A stretch of 64,000 nucleotides of DNA from Cycas panzhihuaensis (taxonomy: Eukaryota > Cycadophyta): positions 183,093,741-183,157,740 of the forward strand of contig CM041465.1 in the NCBI GenBank assembly GCA_023213395.1, written 5' to 3'. This document shows positions 29,941 to 41,066 of this stretch, in pieces. Within the stretch, counting starts at the first letter, position 1, and the number at the start of each line of letters is the position of its first letter. The translations under genes and the position numbers were made by a program. The notes beneath the pieces were generated by a model, which was not told where the DNA came from, made no database searches, and worked only from the letters and a program-made list of their open reading frames with translations.

Positions 29941-31004
29941 AAGCTTTCGAGAAGCAAAAGATCATCAAGAATGGAAAGTTGCAATGGACAATGAAATGAA
30001 CTCAATCAAAAAGAATCAGACATGGGAATTAGTAGAACTACCTGCCAACAAATCATCAGAAGTCGCAAATGGGTTTACAAAACAAAAAGGGGAATGGATG
30101 GTAAGGTAGAAAAGTATAAAGCAAGATTAGTCGCAAAAGGATATACACAAACAACAGGTGTGGATTTTGATGAAACTTTCTCTCTAGTAGCAAAAATGAA
30201 CACTGTGAGAACAGTAATAGCTTTGGCTGCAGCACAAAATTGGAAAATCTCTCAATTGGACATAAAAACGCCTTCTCAAATGGCGAATTAGAAGAAGAAG
30301 TCTACATGCAACAACCTGAAGGGTTCATTGAAAAAGGACAAGAAAATCTAGTCTGCAGATTAAAAAAGGCTCTGTATGGTCTAAAACAAGCTCCTCGGGC
30401 TTGGCATGCCAAACTAGATTATTTCCTCGAAGAAAATAAGTTCAAACGATGCAATTCAGACTCCAGCCTCTACATAAGGAAAAAGAATGACAAGATAACA
30501 ATAATTGTAGTCTATGTTAATGATATGCTTCTTACTGGAAATGATGGAGGAATCAAAGACATCAAAGATCAACTTCAGCAGAAATTTGAAATGACAGACT
30601 TGGGTTCGCTAAACTATTACTTGGGATTGGAAATAGGTCAATATCAAAGTTACATAACCTTGTCCCAGAGCAACTACATCAAAAATTTACTTGTTCGATT
30701 TCAAATGGAGAACTGCAACCCGTGTACAACGCCCATGGAAACAAACTGTGACTTAATGGCAGATAACATGGAAGAAGATGCTGACATCACTTTATATAGA
30801 CAAATGATTGGAAGTCTAATTTATTTGACAGCTACCAGGCCTGACATATCCTATTCAGTAGGACTAGTATCCAGATACATGCAGAATCCAAAATTAAGAC
30901 ATTGGCAGGCTGCAAAGAGAATTTTGAGATATCTTAAAGGAACAATGCACCTTAAGTTAGTATACTTAAAAGGATGCTCGATCAAGTGTCGATATTGTGA
31001 CTGA
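29941..31004 (+). pseudogene. pol: Copia reverse transcriptase (CoF)
   Basis: After a stop it reads [30 protein letters not shown], then shifts near 30060 to [37 protein letters not shown], and shifts again near 30270 into a 254-codon open frame: [36 protein letters not shown], the catalytic box [23 protein letters not shown], and the tether [18 protein letters not shown]. The catalytic YVDD is YVND. It ends through a shift near 30970. Confidence 0.9.
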
Positions 31005-31448
31005 CGGGCCGGAGACAAAGAACAAAGGAAATCCACCGGATATTGTTTTTCTTAGGATCATCGCAATCTCTTGGTGTAGTAAGAAACAAAGCAGCTGTTG
31101 CTCTTTCCTCTACGTATGTAATACAAAGCTACTGCATCAGCAACTTGTGAAGCTATTTGGTTAAGACAACTTTTGCTTGACCTGGATCAACAACAAAAAA
31201 TGGCAACTTCCTTGAAGTGCGACAATCAAAGTGCTATTAAGCTAACCAAAAATCCAGTTCTGCACGCAAGAACCAAGCATATTGAAGTTCACCATCACTT
31301 CATAAGAGAAAAGGTACATAATAAAGAAATTGACTTGGAGTACTGTTCCTCAGCAGAACAAGTTACAGATCTTCTCACAAAGCCTCTTGGAAAAGAAAGG
31401 CTTAAATATTTAAGAAACAAAATGAGCCTATTAGAGATAAAACATTAA
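31005..31448 (+). pseudogene. pol: Copia RNase H (CoF)
   Basis: Frameshifted start (ADWAGDKEQRKSTGY-like wording around 31000-31050, then ISWCSKKQ near 31075 and a degraded TEAEY block). The clear part is the open stretch 31173-31448: CDNQSAIKLTKNPVLHAR, KHIEVHHHFIREKV, QVTDLLTKPLGKERLKYL, ending MSLLEIKH just before the polypurine tract. Confidence 0.88.
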
Positions 31449-31455
31449 GAGAGGG

Positions 31456-31691
31456 TGTTGGTATATAATGTTTTATCTAAGTGAGAAAAGGGGTCATGTT
31501 GAGACCACCCTCAAATGTAACTCCAATATGAGACGGTGACACTTGGCAGTCTTAGACTGAACGGTTACATTTCAATATGTAACGGTCACATTCTTGATGT
31601 ATATTTAAGAAGGTTAAAACTCAATGAAGATATCCAATCTTTCCCTTCTCTGAATAAACCTTGTTCAGTTTTTCTCCTCTGTTTTTCATCA
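31456..31691 (+). repeat. 3' LTR of CoF
   Basis: TGTTGGTA to TTCATCA, 236 bp, directly after AAGAGAGGG and before the TSD GTTGT. It nearly equals 26384-26620. Confidence 0.95.
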
Positions 31692-31715
31692 GTTGTCACA
31701 ATATCCAACAATGCC

Positions 31716-32139
31716 GAGGCAACCTTCAACCAAGTTAAGGATTGCATTGCAAAAGCTCTAACCTTGGTGAGTCCTAACTATGATCAAGATTTTATCATTT
31801 ACTCTTATGTTGTTGATACTGCCTATGTTGCAATGTTGATGTAAAAGGATGCAGAAAGTAAGGAGAAGCCAATTCCTTTTATGTGAAGGACTTTGAAGGA
31901 GCATCAGTTGAACTATACCTCAACAAAGAAGAAAGCATATGCATTAGTGAAGGCAGCAGAGGATTTCAAACCTTACAGCATACACAACCACACTATTGCC
32001 TATGTCACACAGTCACCAACATTGGCATTATCAAATCAGACAAAGCTTACTCACAGATGGGCCAAGTGGTTGGCAAAGATTCATGAGATTGACTTGGAGA
32101 TCAAGCCTGTGGAGATGGTCAAAAGACAAGGCTTATATT
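31716..32139 (+). pseudogene. pol: Gypsy RNase H (GyC)
   Basis: It resumes directly after the solo LTR and its TSD: EATFNQVKDCIAKAL, LVSPNYDQDFIIYSYV, then YTSTKKKAYALVKAAEDFK, SIHNHTIAYVTQSPTLAL and WAKWLAKIHEIDLEIKPVE, ending KRQGLYL at the CoG insertion. This is the RNase H and tether of a gypsy pol in the same element as 24552-25777. A stop at about 31842 and a small shift near 31890 break it. Confidence 0.83.
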
Positions 32140-32474
32140 TGAAAGAGATTAACGTTACAAGGTCATTTAGACAGATCATTTAGATAAACTAACTTAAGTG
32201 AAAGTTAAATTATGTCATTTAAGTGAAATGCACATTAGGTGCATTTAGATGTGATTTCATTGTAATTTCATGTGAATGTCATTAGACGGGAAAATCCTAA
32301 CACTAATGCACTCAATTATAAAAGATGAGATCTCATGGAGGGGAAATAATTCTGACCTCTCATTCATGAACTCTCCTTTTGGTTCTTCAATTATTGCTCT
32401 CATTTCTTCGTCTCCATTGATTTGCTAATGTTGTAGTGTTTGTGATGAGACACTAGATCCCGTCTTCCCTTTCA
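32140..32474 (+). repeat. 5' LTR of CoG
   Basis: TATAAAA at 32317-32323 serves as TATA box. It lacks about 20 bp relative to the 3' LTR, around the AACTTTACTTTATAAAG block at about 39480-39499, an imperfect duplication in the 3' copy. Confidence 0.93.
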
Positions 32475-34453
32475 TATGATATCAAAGCGAGTTGTCCCAT
32501 CCTCATTGCACTAGTAAGAAGACCATTTCCTCTCCTCCACAATCCATGTGGAGCATTGAGAGTGAAAATATTATTTTATTTTGAAAGCTATTTCATTTTT
32601 GCAAAACACTATCTTCCAAATGCTTGTATCCTCTCTTCTTGTAACAGGGTTTCAAGAGGATCGAAAGAGGATCTAGTTTTCTGGTTTCCAATCCTCTCAA
32701 GCCGCTCTTTTTGCAACCATTTCTCAAGTTTCTAAGGGGAAACTCTTAACAAAACTTTGCTAGAATTCAAAGCCAGCCAAAGTGGTGGTATTTTGAGCCA
32801 ACAAAGGAGCAGGTTGATTATTTACAGTCTGCAGGAAACTATCCATACAACATTTGTACAGACCGTGCGATTGTTTGTTCAATGTACGGCCAAAATTTCA
32901 AAGTTGTCGAATCCAGCTCAAAGTTTGTAGAGAGGGTCGCCTTAGCCTACCGATCAACTTTCTCTTATGGGTCGATCTCAGATTCGGCCCTGAAATGCCA
33001 AAAACTAGGCAAAAACAACTACAACCCCCAAAAAGTGTTTTTCTCATATCTTCATTAGATTTTTTAGTTTCATCCAGTGAAACCACATAGATCTAGAGCG
33101 TTTTTTCTCGATCTATCCATTGGGACTAATTCAATCGAATGTCAACTCTCGATTTGAAAGATACGAGCACTTTTCCGTTTGGAGGAGTACGTCAATTGCG
33201 CCCTAAAATTAGTGATTTTTTGAATTTTTTCAAAGTTTTTTTGTAGATCCGACTTCAGATCCGAGCAGTGCAGGTCCCTATCTACATTTCGAGAAAATTT
33301 CACCATTTTCTCTTTTCAAAAAAAGAGGGGGTTTTTTAAAGCATTTTCAAAAATTCAAAATTTCAAAAAGGAGAAAATTTTGTGAAAATATTGGATCACC
33401 TAGATCGAAGCAAAATTTGGTACCCATACTTCATATTTTTGCATCATTTTTTAGCATATAAGAGCACATCAAAAAGCAAGCACTTCAAACATTTTACAAG
33501 CAAGTTTCAATTTACATTTTTAGCATATTGAGAACATTTTCACATCTTCCCCTAAAATGAACACATCTTGATCGATTATTTTGCTAGCTTGTACCTATTT
33601 GCACACTCGCCAAAGTTGAGATACCCTGGTTGGCAAAATTTTGTGCCATAAGGGAGGTGTGGGTCTCAAGTTAGGTCTGGACATAACCGTAATAATGGTG
33701 GGGCGATTGGTTAGCCATACCAACGAGCTCCAATCAGAGACTATCCTGATAACCATCTGGACAAAATAAAACTTAATGCAAGATTAAAATGAACCTATTC
33801 CAATATCTGTCGTAGACGTGAGTATGCAGTACCGTTGGACTCTTCGAAGGAGGTATATCGCTACTCATTGGTGAATTGGGTAAGGACTGGGAGTACCTAG
33901 GCTCCGCTACGACTTGGATTTCATCACCAAGCATAGTTGCGAGTATCGCGGATGAAGGTCATCCTTAATTCAACTAGAAGCCTTAGGCATCCTTGATTAC
34001 ATTTGGACACAACCTCAACTACATTTAGACACAAGTGTGAGGTCAGTGGTATTATCACACATCCCACCTTTTTGGACTTTAGTTGTGTGCACCACTAAAT
34101 GCCTAAGTCTCATTTGGCCATAATTCTTACATAGGTGATCACCATTTGTCATTTTTCATAGTGATCCAAATGTAAACTCTTTATCACAAAACCCTACTGC
34201 GTCAAGTGAAATTGGCCACAAGTGTTAGTGGCCTTATAGTGCTTTGCATTCATATCATTCAGTGCCTCATTTAAAATTCCATGTTGCATCAGGTGTCATT
34301 ACCACAAGTGTTCATGGCCCATTTTCACATAAGTGCCTTTCAAAATCCTATTGTGTCAAGCTAATTTGTCACAAGTGTTAGTGACATTTTGTAAATAAAT
34401 TCACGTTCTCTTCTACTATTCTACTTCATCCATATTATTCCCAATCAGACATC
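32475..34453 (+). other. Long leader of CoG
   Basis: About 2 kb without recognisable coding sequence. It contains T- and A-rich stretches (33190-33540), then three imperfect repeats of a block ending CACAAGTGTTAGTG or similar (34190-34210, 34285-34315, 34355-34390). Short frames such as 32854-33090 have no domain similarity. Confidence 0.6.
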
Positions 34454-35339
34454 ATGTCGTCCCAGTTCAAACAAAATGTTAATTGAATTCTCAAAGGAAA
34501 GGAAAACTAGGATATGTGGTTCATAGCCGTTAAAAATGTTGCCAAATATGAGGGACCTTAGTGAGATCACCTAGAACTCACACCAATTGTTCCTGTCACT
34601 ACAACAACAACTACTTCTGGAGGAACACCTCCAACTACTCCCACTGATGCTACAGCCAAACAACAATGGGAATTAGACGATGACAAAATCCGTGATAGGA
34701 TTCTACATGCTACAAACTACTCCTTGCACAACTTGATTGATGAAGCAATACATTATACCGCTTGGAAAGTCCTAATAAGAACTTTGATACAAAATCAAAC
34801 CTTGAATTTGTTCATCTAGTGCTGAATATGAACAAGCTAAAGATGCAAAAGGGGCGTGCAACAAAGATAATCAATATCCTTCAACCAATAAAAATAAGGA
34901 CTTCAAAACCTAATGCATTACTTGGGCCTTTTTAATTCACTTGTGTCTCCATGTTCCAAATTGTAAGAATTTGCTTGGCAATCTTTAGTCCAACAACACA
35001 CTGAAGACCTTGAACTTCGAAGCACTCGCTGAGAAGTCTATTGAATTTAACAAAACCTTTGATACAAACTTTGCATCATCAAATCCCACTCTTGATGTAG
35101 CATTTGAAAGATGAAGAAGTTTGTTACACCAAAAATCAAGGCTTCTCCCATGATAGATGGAATCCCCGCAGCAGAGGAAGAGGCAAATCACAAGGACAAT
35201 GTCCTCAAGGAAAACAAAATCCCCAAACTCATTAGAAAATGTCTCAAAAGCAAAGTCAAAATGATTACACTGGACAAAGATCTAGTAATCAGAGACAATC
35301 TAACTAGCCTAGTGCTTCTCAAGGGACTGGAAAACTATA
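34454..35339 (+). pseudogene. gag: Copia gag (CoG)
   Basis: The frame starts at ATG 34454 (MSSQFKQNVN), meets a stop at once, and reads DMWFIAVKNVAKYEG, a Thr/Pro-rich patch (TTTTTTSGGTPPTTP), QQWELDDDKIRDRILHATN and a few more gag-like blocks in shifted frames up to the zinc knuckle. Recognition rests on position and on the WELDDDKIRDRI block typical of copia gag (W..D...). Heavily degraded. Confidence 0.7.
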
Positions 35340-35969
35340 GTGTGCCAGAGATGTAACAGAAAAGGACACCTCAGTAAGTTTTACAGAACTTCAGTTCACA
35401 AGTTGCCACATCATCAACAGTGCCATGGAGCTCACAATGTTGATGACACTTGTGAAGATATCTTTGGTGGAGCTCAATTGGTACAAGCACACATAGAAAG
35501 AACTGGGGTATCCTCATCACACAATGTTGATGACCAATCCACTAAGTATTTTGAAGCTCATTGTGGATACCCTACTTGTGAATTAAGTTCACCCATGCCT
35601 CCACCATTGGTAGTTGCTAATAGCGTTGCCTCAAATACTTCAACACGGATCATGGACACAGGTGCCACGCAACACATGTCATGCCACTGCCACTTTTTCC
35701 AAGATTTCAACTCTGAAGCACGTGGCATTGTACATATGGCCAATAAATCATGTCAATTGGTCAAAGAAATTGATTCAATACGCCTGAAACTCCCAAGCCT
35801 ACCGAATTTCACATTAATTGATGTCTTGTATATTCCCAATCTCAAACAAAACTTGCTCTCATTGTCCACACTCGTCTCCCGTGGATTCAACCTAAGTGTA
35901 ACCGCCAATAATTACCCTCCAAGTCATACACCCCCCATCCAATGTTATGGTCATGACCAGAAAGCTTGA
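35340..35969 (+). pseudogene. gag-pol: Copia zinc knuckle and protease (CoG)
   Basis: Open for 209 codons. CQRCNRKGHLSKFYR near the start is a CCHC knuckle whose last Cys is Tyr. A spacer rich in His, Ser and Pro follows, then protease RIMDTGATQHMSCHCHFF near residue 103 (Asp kept, DTG) and LYIPNLKQNLLSLSTLVSRG. The frame ends near 35969; a shift near 35945 leads into pre-integrase. Confidence 0.87.
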
Positions 35970-37340
35970 AGGCAAATGTTTTCGTGTGGCTGGCTCTCCA
36001 TCTTCTAAAGCCAATTGTGTCGAAGCCTCTTGTGCTAATGAAGATTTCGCATTTAATGCGACTGTGGCTCCACAAACACTATTCCAAGAAGCACTTTGGC
36101 ATGCTTGCATGGGCCATGTCAAAATTGACAGATTAAGAGTTCTTTGTGCCACCCTACCAGGTTTGCCCAAGTTCTCCTCTAAGCCCTTTAAATGCGAAGC
36201 TTGCATCATCGCAAAATCCCAACGGCATCCATTGCCCCAAAGTCAATGGAAACCAAGCTAGCCCTTACAATTGGTACACTCAAATATTTACGGATCAATG
36301 CCCATTCCATCTCTGAAGGGAAAATAGTGCTACATCACCTTCATTGATGACTTCACCAGGAAAGTATGGGTGACTTTTCTAGACAAGAAAGCTGAGGCAT
36401 TTTTTGCCTTTCAAGCATTCAAAGCCTGCACTGAAAAGGAGTCGGGTTACAAGATCAAATGTCTTTAGACAAATAATGGTGGCAAGTACACCTCGAACAA
36501 GTTTGAAACATGCTTGCATCACCACGGGATTAGACATCAAATGACAATTGCAAGTACACCCTAGTAGAATGGAGTTATCGAGCGCATAAATAGAACAATT
36601 ATGAATATGGGTCGAGCAATGTTGGTGTACAAGAATACATCTACTTATTTATAAGCCGAAGCTATCTATACAGCCGTTTACTGCATCAACATTGTCGCCC
36701 CATCAAAGCTCGGCCTATCTCCAAATGAAAAGTGGTCTAAACAGACCCCCACTATCCATCACTTCTAAATTTTTGGCTCTACCTATTATGCTCATATTCT
36801 AGAAGAGCATAGAAACAAGCTCCAACCGCACGCTCTAAAAGGCATATTTGTCGGGTACCCTATAGACAAGAAGGGGTACAAGGTCTTTGTATGTTCACAA
36901 CGGAAGATCATCATAACCAAAGACATGTTTGTGGAGATTGAGGATCAATTGCTCAGACTGGATTCCCGGACACTTTCACATTGATACAATGATGTCACCA
37001 ACTTTGATGTACAGATTCCAAAATTTGGGGGGGGAGACACTCAAGAATTGCTCAAAATATTGGAATCTGACAATAGAGCCCCATAGGATACAAATTGTGA
37101 CTCCCAGTTGATGTGTGCACATCTAGCACCAGCATTTGAGAATAGCCAAGTTGACAAAAGCAAAGCCATAGCACAAAGACCACCTTCCCCAATATCAATG
37201 GTTGGCCCATCTTCTCCAACATCGTCAACTTTCTCTGTACCAAACATTTCACATAATCCTTTACAGGATCAAAATGAAGACCAAGAGGTTGTGGAAATGA
37301 ATACCTTATTCCCAACTTGAGGTTTTCGTGAAGCCTACCA
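35947..37340 (+). pseudogene. pol: Copia pre-integrase, integrase and linker (CoG)
   Basis: Pre-integrase ALWHACMGHVKIDRLRVL and CEACIIAKSQRHPLP are intact. In the core the first catalytic site HSDICG of the family is HSNIYG, and the second is TNNGGKYTS instead of TDNGG; both Asp are Asn. ITFIDDFTRKVWVTFL and NGVIERINRT (Glu) are kept. Stops lie at 36259, 36327, 36466, 36562, 36650 and 36766 (approximate). The C-terminus reads LKGIFVGYPIDKKGYKVF, followed by a Pro/Ser-rich linker. Confidence 0.87.
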
Positions 37341-38500
37341 GCTACACAAGGACATACGACCGACGAGGTAGGCAAAACTGGCACTAGAAGTGCCCATAGA
37401 GCAAGGATGCACGAATCACTTTCCACTGAGCTTGAACTAGCAGAACTACACCTTGTTCTCAATGAAGAGCCCTTAACGTACCAAGAAGTTGTAAAGCATG
37501 AAGCTTGGAGAAATGCTATGAACAAAGATTACCAATCTCTTATCGAGAATGGTATATGGGAGCTCGTCGATCTACCACTTGGAAGAAAGGTATTCGAAAC
37601 AAATGGGTGTTCAAAAACAAGTATAGATCAGATGGCACCCTAGAAAAACACAAGGCAAGGCTGGTAGCAAAAGGATTCACACAAAGGGAAGGCATTGACT
37701 ACACTGAGGTCTTTGCACCTATGACCAAGTGGCCCACAATTAGAACTCTTATGGCCCTAGTAGCTCAACAAGGCTGGAAAATTCACTAGCTTAATGTAAA
37801 GACTGCATTTCTCAACAGAGACCTGGAAGAAGAAATCTACATCGCATAGCCAGAAGGCTTTGAGATTGTTGGTCAAGAGCATCAAGTTTGCAATCTGAGA
37901 AAGTCTTTGTACAGCCTGAGACAAGCCCCTCGCACTTGGTTTGCCAAGTTATCTAACAAAATGAGGCAACTTGGATACAAAGGATGTGACTAGCAAGACA
38001 TTGATGCAACATTGTTCATCAAGTGCCATAAAGACAAAGTCACATACCTCTTAATCTTCGTGGATGACATGTTGATAACAGGACATCAACAAGTTGAAAA
38101 AGGACCTTGCAAAACATTCGATCTATCTAACCTCAGGTTAATGAAATACTACTTGGGAATCGAAGTGACTCAAAGGGATGGCAAAATCTTTCTCTCCCAA
38201 CAAAAGTACATCAACAATCTTCTCATAAAGTTTCAATTGGAAGATGCTCGAACAGTGGTAACACCAATGGAACCAAATGCCAAACTTACAATTGATGGTG
38301 ATACTCGGGACGCAGATGCGACACTCTACAGGCAACTTGTAGGTAGCCTCATTTATGCTACCAACACAAGGTCAAATATCGCTCACTCAGTTGGTATTCT
38401 TGCACGATACATAACTCCAAAGCAGAACCACTGGCAAGCAGCAATACGAGTGTTGAAGTACCTGAAGATGACCAACAAATATAGTCTATTATATGAACCA
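37341..38500 (+). pseudogene. pol: Copia reverse transcriptase (CoG)
   Basis: Two frames: EPLTYQEVVKHEAWRNAMNK, then after a shift near 37600 KWVFKNKYRSDGTLEKHKA, LVAKGFTQREGIDYTEVFAPM. After stops near 37788 and 37848 come SLYSLRQAPRTWFAKLSNKM and, in the frame open from 38012, the catalytic box IFVDDMLITG (intact), LMKYYLGIEVTQRDGKIFLS, and TPMEPNAKL, ending in the tether RQLVGSLIYATNTRSNIAHSVG. Confidence 0.88.
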
Positions 38501-38992
38501 AATGCAGAGTTCAAATTTCTTGCATACAGAGACTCAGACTTTGCTGGAGACAAAGACATGGGGAGATCCACATCCGAGTACATAACATTTCTTAGAACAA
38601 CACAAATTTCATGGCGATCAAGACGCCAGAAGATAGTTACTGACTCAACTATTGAAGCCAAATATATTGCTACTTTTGAGACCAACTGAGAGGTGGTATG
38701 GCTTCGAAAATTGTTGAACACATTGAATATCACCCAAATAGGTCCTACCAGCTCATGTGTGGATAATCAATTTGCAATCCACATGGCCAAGAATCATGTA
38801 TTTCATGATCGTACCAAACATATAAGTATGAAAGTCCACAGGATTAGGGAACTAGTTCATGACGACACAATACAATTAGAGCATTATCCAACGACAGATC
38901 AAATTGCCAACATCTTCACCAAACTACCACAGAGGGTGAAGTTCGAACAATTCCGAAAGCAACTCGGCCTTAAGACCTCCATCTCCTCATGA
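38501..38992 (+). pseudogene. pol: Copia RNase H (CoG)
   Basis: It continues the open frame: LAYRDSDFAGDKDMGRSTS, ISWRSRRQKIVTDSTIEAKY, then a stop after FETN (38687-38689) and a shift. The second part reads VWLRKLLNTLNITQ, CVDNQFAIHMAKNHVFHDR, TKHISMKVHRIRELV, QIANIFTKLPQRVKFEQF and a terminal LGLKTSISS. A leucine- and lysine-rich non-coding stretch of about 430 bp separates it from the 3' LTR. Confidence 0.85.
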
Positions 38993-39429
38993 CTTTAGGA
39001 GGAGACATAGGAACAACATACTCTATCCCGTTCGTGAAAACCCATTGTGCACAGAAGGACAAGAGTAAGTCTCTACTCTATCGCATTCATGAAAACCCCT
39101 CGTGGGCACGAAAGGATAAGTGTTGTACCAGTTTTGAAAAAAAGGAACTTGTGAAAACCCGAAAGGGCATGGGGGATGACCAAACAGTATATGGAGACTC
39201 AGCAAACTAAAGCTGCACAATTCAATTAGTCTGATTGACTATCCGGCTACATTCAAAGAGCCACCTGAGCCAGAGTTGTTAGAATAGAAAGTTCGTGGGT
39301 TTTTCTTCCCCATGAGGGTTTTCCCACAAAAGTGTCCAATAGTTTTCAATGTAATAAGAGGCTCTAATGAAGACCTCATCGAATAGATTAGTATAGATCA
39401 AAATGGCCTTCCACCATTAAGGGGGGGAA

Positions 39430-39784
39430 TGAAAGAGATTAATGTTACAAGGTCATTTAGATAGATTATTTAGATAAAGTAACTTTACTTTATAAAGTAA
39501 CTTAAGCGAAAGCTTAGTTACATCACTTAAATGAAATGCACATTAGGTGCATCTAGATGTGATTTCATTGTAACTTCATGGGAATGTCATTAGGTGGGAA
39601 AATCCTAACCCTAGTGCACTCAATTATAAAACATGAGATCTCATGGAGGGGAAATAATTCTCACCTCTTATTCTTGAGCTCTCCTTTTGGTTCTTCAATT
39701 GTTGCTCTCATTTCTTCCTGTCTCCATTGATTTACCAATGTTGTAGTGTCTGTGATGAGACACTAGATCCCATCTTCCCTTTCA
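39430..39784 (+). repeat. 3' LTR of CoG
   Basis: It follows a polypurine tract AAGGGGGGGAA at about 39419-39429. TGAAAGAG to TTTCA, 355 bp, then the TSD ATGTT. Sequence at 39000-39420 upstream of it is untranslated 3' region of CoG. Confidence 0.94.
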
Positions 39785-41066
39785 ATGTTAATTCATTTTA
39801 GAGTCACAAGCAGAAAAAATGATGCAGACAAAGGCAAAATCTAATCAAAGCTCTGATGAAGTAAAGAACTTGACTTTGGCTCAAGGAGTAGGACTGGATT
39901 TTGATGATCAATTTGATCCTTTTTCTACCAAAGTAATTTTTTACTTGAAAAGAAACTTGGATAAAATAAGAAGATCTCTCAAATTAAGACCAAGGCCATA
40001 TATCGTTTTAGAAGGGCAATTAGATAGAAAGAGTTATGATGGAGTTCTCCACAAATGCCTAAGGTAGTAAGAATCCATCCAGGTTTTTAATAAGTTCCAT
40101 GAGGGCTTATGTGGTGGTCACTTTTCAATAGAAGCCACAGCCCATAAGATAATCAGAGTTGGTTATTGTTGGCCTAAGACATTTAGGGATGCATTTTGAA
40201 AAGCTAGAAGTTGCTTGGCATGTCAGAAGTTTGTAGGTAAAGAAGGCTTATTGCTCAGCCCCTAAAATCAATCTTTTCAGAAAAACCTTTTGAGAAATAG
40301 GGCCTAGACTTTATTGGTTTGATAAACCCTTCTTCAAGTAAAGCACACTCCTTTATTCTCATTGCTACAGATTACTTTATCAGGTGATTGAAGGCTATCC
40401 CTATAAAAGGGGCAACAACAACAGTTGTGATCAATTTTTTGGAGCAAGCTTTAATGCCCAGGTTTGGAGTTCCAGCTTATTTAGTTTCTGACAATGGCCC
40501 TAGCCTTGTGGAATCAACAAACAAGAACCTGGTAGGAATCTTGAAAAGGACTGTCATGCAGAACCAAAGGTATTGGCATGAAAAGAATTTTCAAGCTTTG
40601 TGGGCTAACAAGATAATAACAAAGAAGGTTGTTGGTTATTCTCCATATTTTCTTGTTTAAGGTAAACGAGGCCATTCTTCCTCCTCATATGGCTCACAAA
40701 AATTTGCAAATGACCACTTTTGAAGATGATGTGTCACTAGTTGAAAGAAGACAGTTAAAGCTTGTTTGCTTAGAAGAAATAAGGTAAGAAGCAAAAGATA
40801 CACTCCATCTTCATCAAGTCAAAGTGAAGAAATACTTTGACAAGTCTATTGCAGGTAACAAAGAATTTCAAATTCATGACAAAGTCTTGATGTGGGATAA
40901 AGCTAGAGATAAACCAAGGGCTCATAACAAGTTTGACAACTTATGGTTTGGACCATTAGAAATTGTAGACAGATTAGGGGATAATGCTTTCAAGCTTAAG
41001 GACTTAGGTGGAAGATTGGTGCCTATACCAGTCAATGGGATCTACTTGAAGCATTTTGTTTCTTAG
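39785..41066 (+). pseudogene. pol: Gypsy integrase (GyC)
   Basis: It resumes after CoG with a spacer (39785-40060). The zinc region follows: FHEGLCGGHFSIEATAH and CLACQKF (HHCC). The core shows ATDYFIR near 40370 (first Asp), FGVPAYLVSDNGPSL (second Asp), then the C-terminus KVLMWDKARDKPRAHNKFD, LWFGPLEIVDRLGDNAFKL and a terminal YLKHFVS, stopping at 41064-41066. At least four stops and several shifts. No chromodomain follows; the next 235 bp are untranslated and lead to the purine tract. Confidence 0.87.

Larger units (their letters stand above)
26384..31691 (+). mobile_element. CoF: full-length Ty1/copia element, TSD GTTGT
   Basis: LTRs 26384-26620 (237 bp) and 31456-31691 (236 bp) are flanked by GTTGT at 26379-26383 and 31692-31696. 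PBS TGGTATCAGAGT is at 26621-26632, polypurine tract AAGAGAGGG at 31447-31455. By eye the LTRs differ at about 9 positions (96%). It keeps the longest open frame in the window (482 codons) and is a comparatively young element, yet RT, integrase and a zinc knuckle each carry a disabling change. Confidence 0.96.
25778..31710 (-). repeat. Solo LTR of the CoC family, split by CoF, TSD ATGCC
   Basis: ATGCC at 25773-25777 and 31711-31715 flanks a single LTR (about 620 bp: 25778-26383 and 31697-31710), in reverse orientation. It aligns with the CoC LTR, including a G/C-run block at about 26243-26333. A solo LTR is left when the two LTRs of one element recombine, removing the interior. CoF then inserted 14 bp from one end. 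Confidence 0.93.
32140..39784 (+). mobile_element. CoG: full-length Ty1/copia element, TSD ATATT/ATGTT
   Basis: LTRs 32140-32474 (335 bp) and 39430-39784 (355 bp), both TGAAAGAGATTAA to CTTCCCTTTCA. The flanks ATATT (32135-32139) and ATGTT (39785-39789) differ by one transition. The PBS is degraded (TGATATCAAAGC, 32477-32488). At 7.6 kb it is the longest copia element here because of a leader of about 2 kb. Domains gag, protease, integrase, RT and RNase H are present but broken. Confidence 0.94.
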
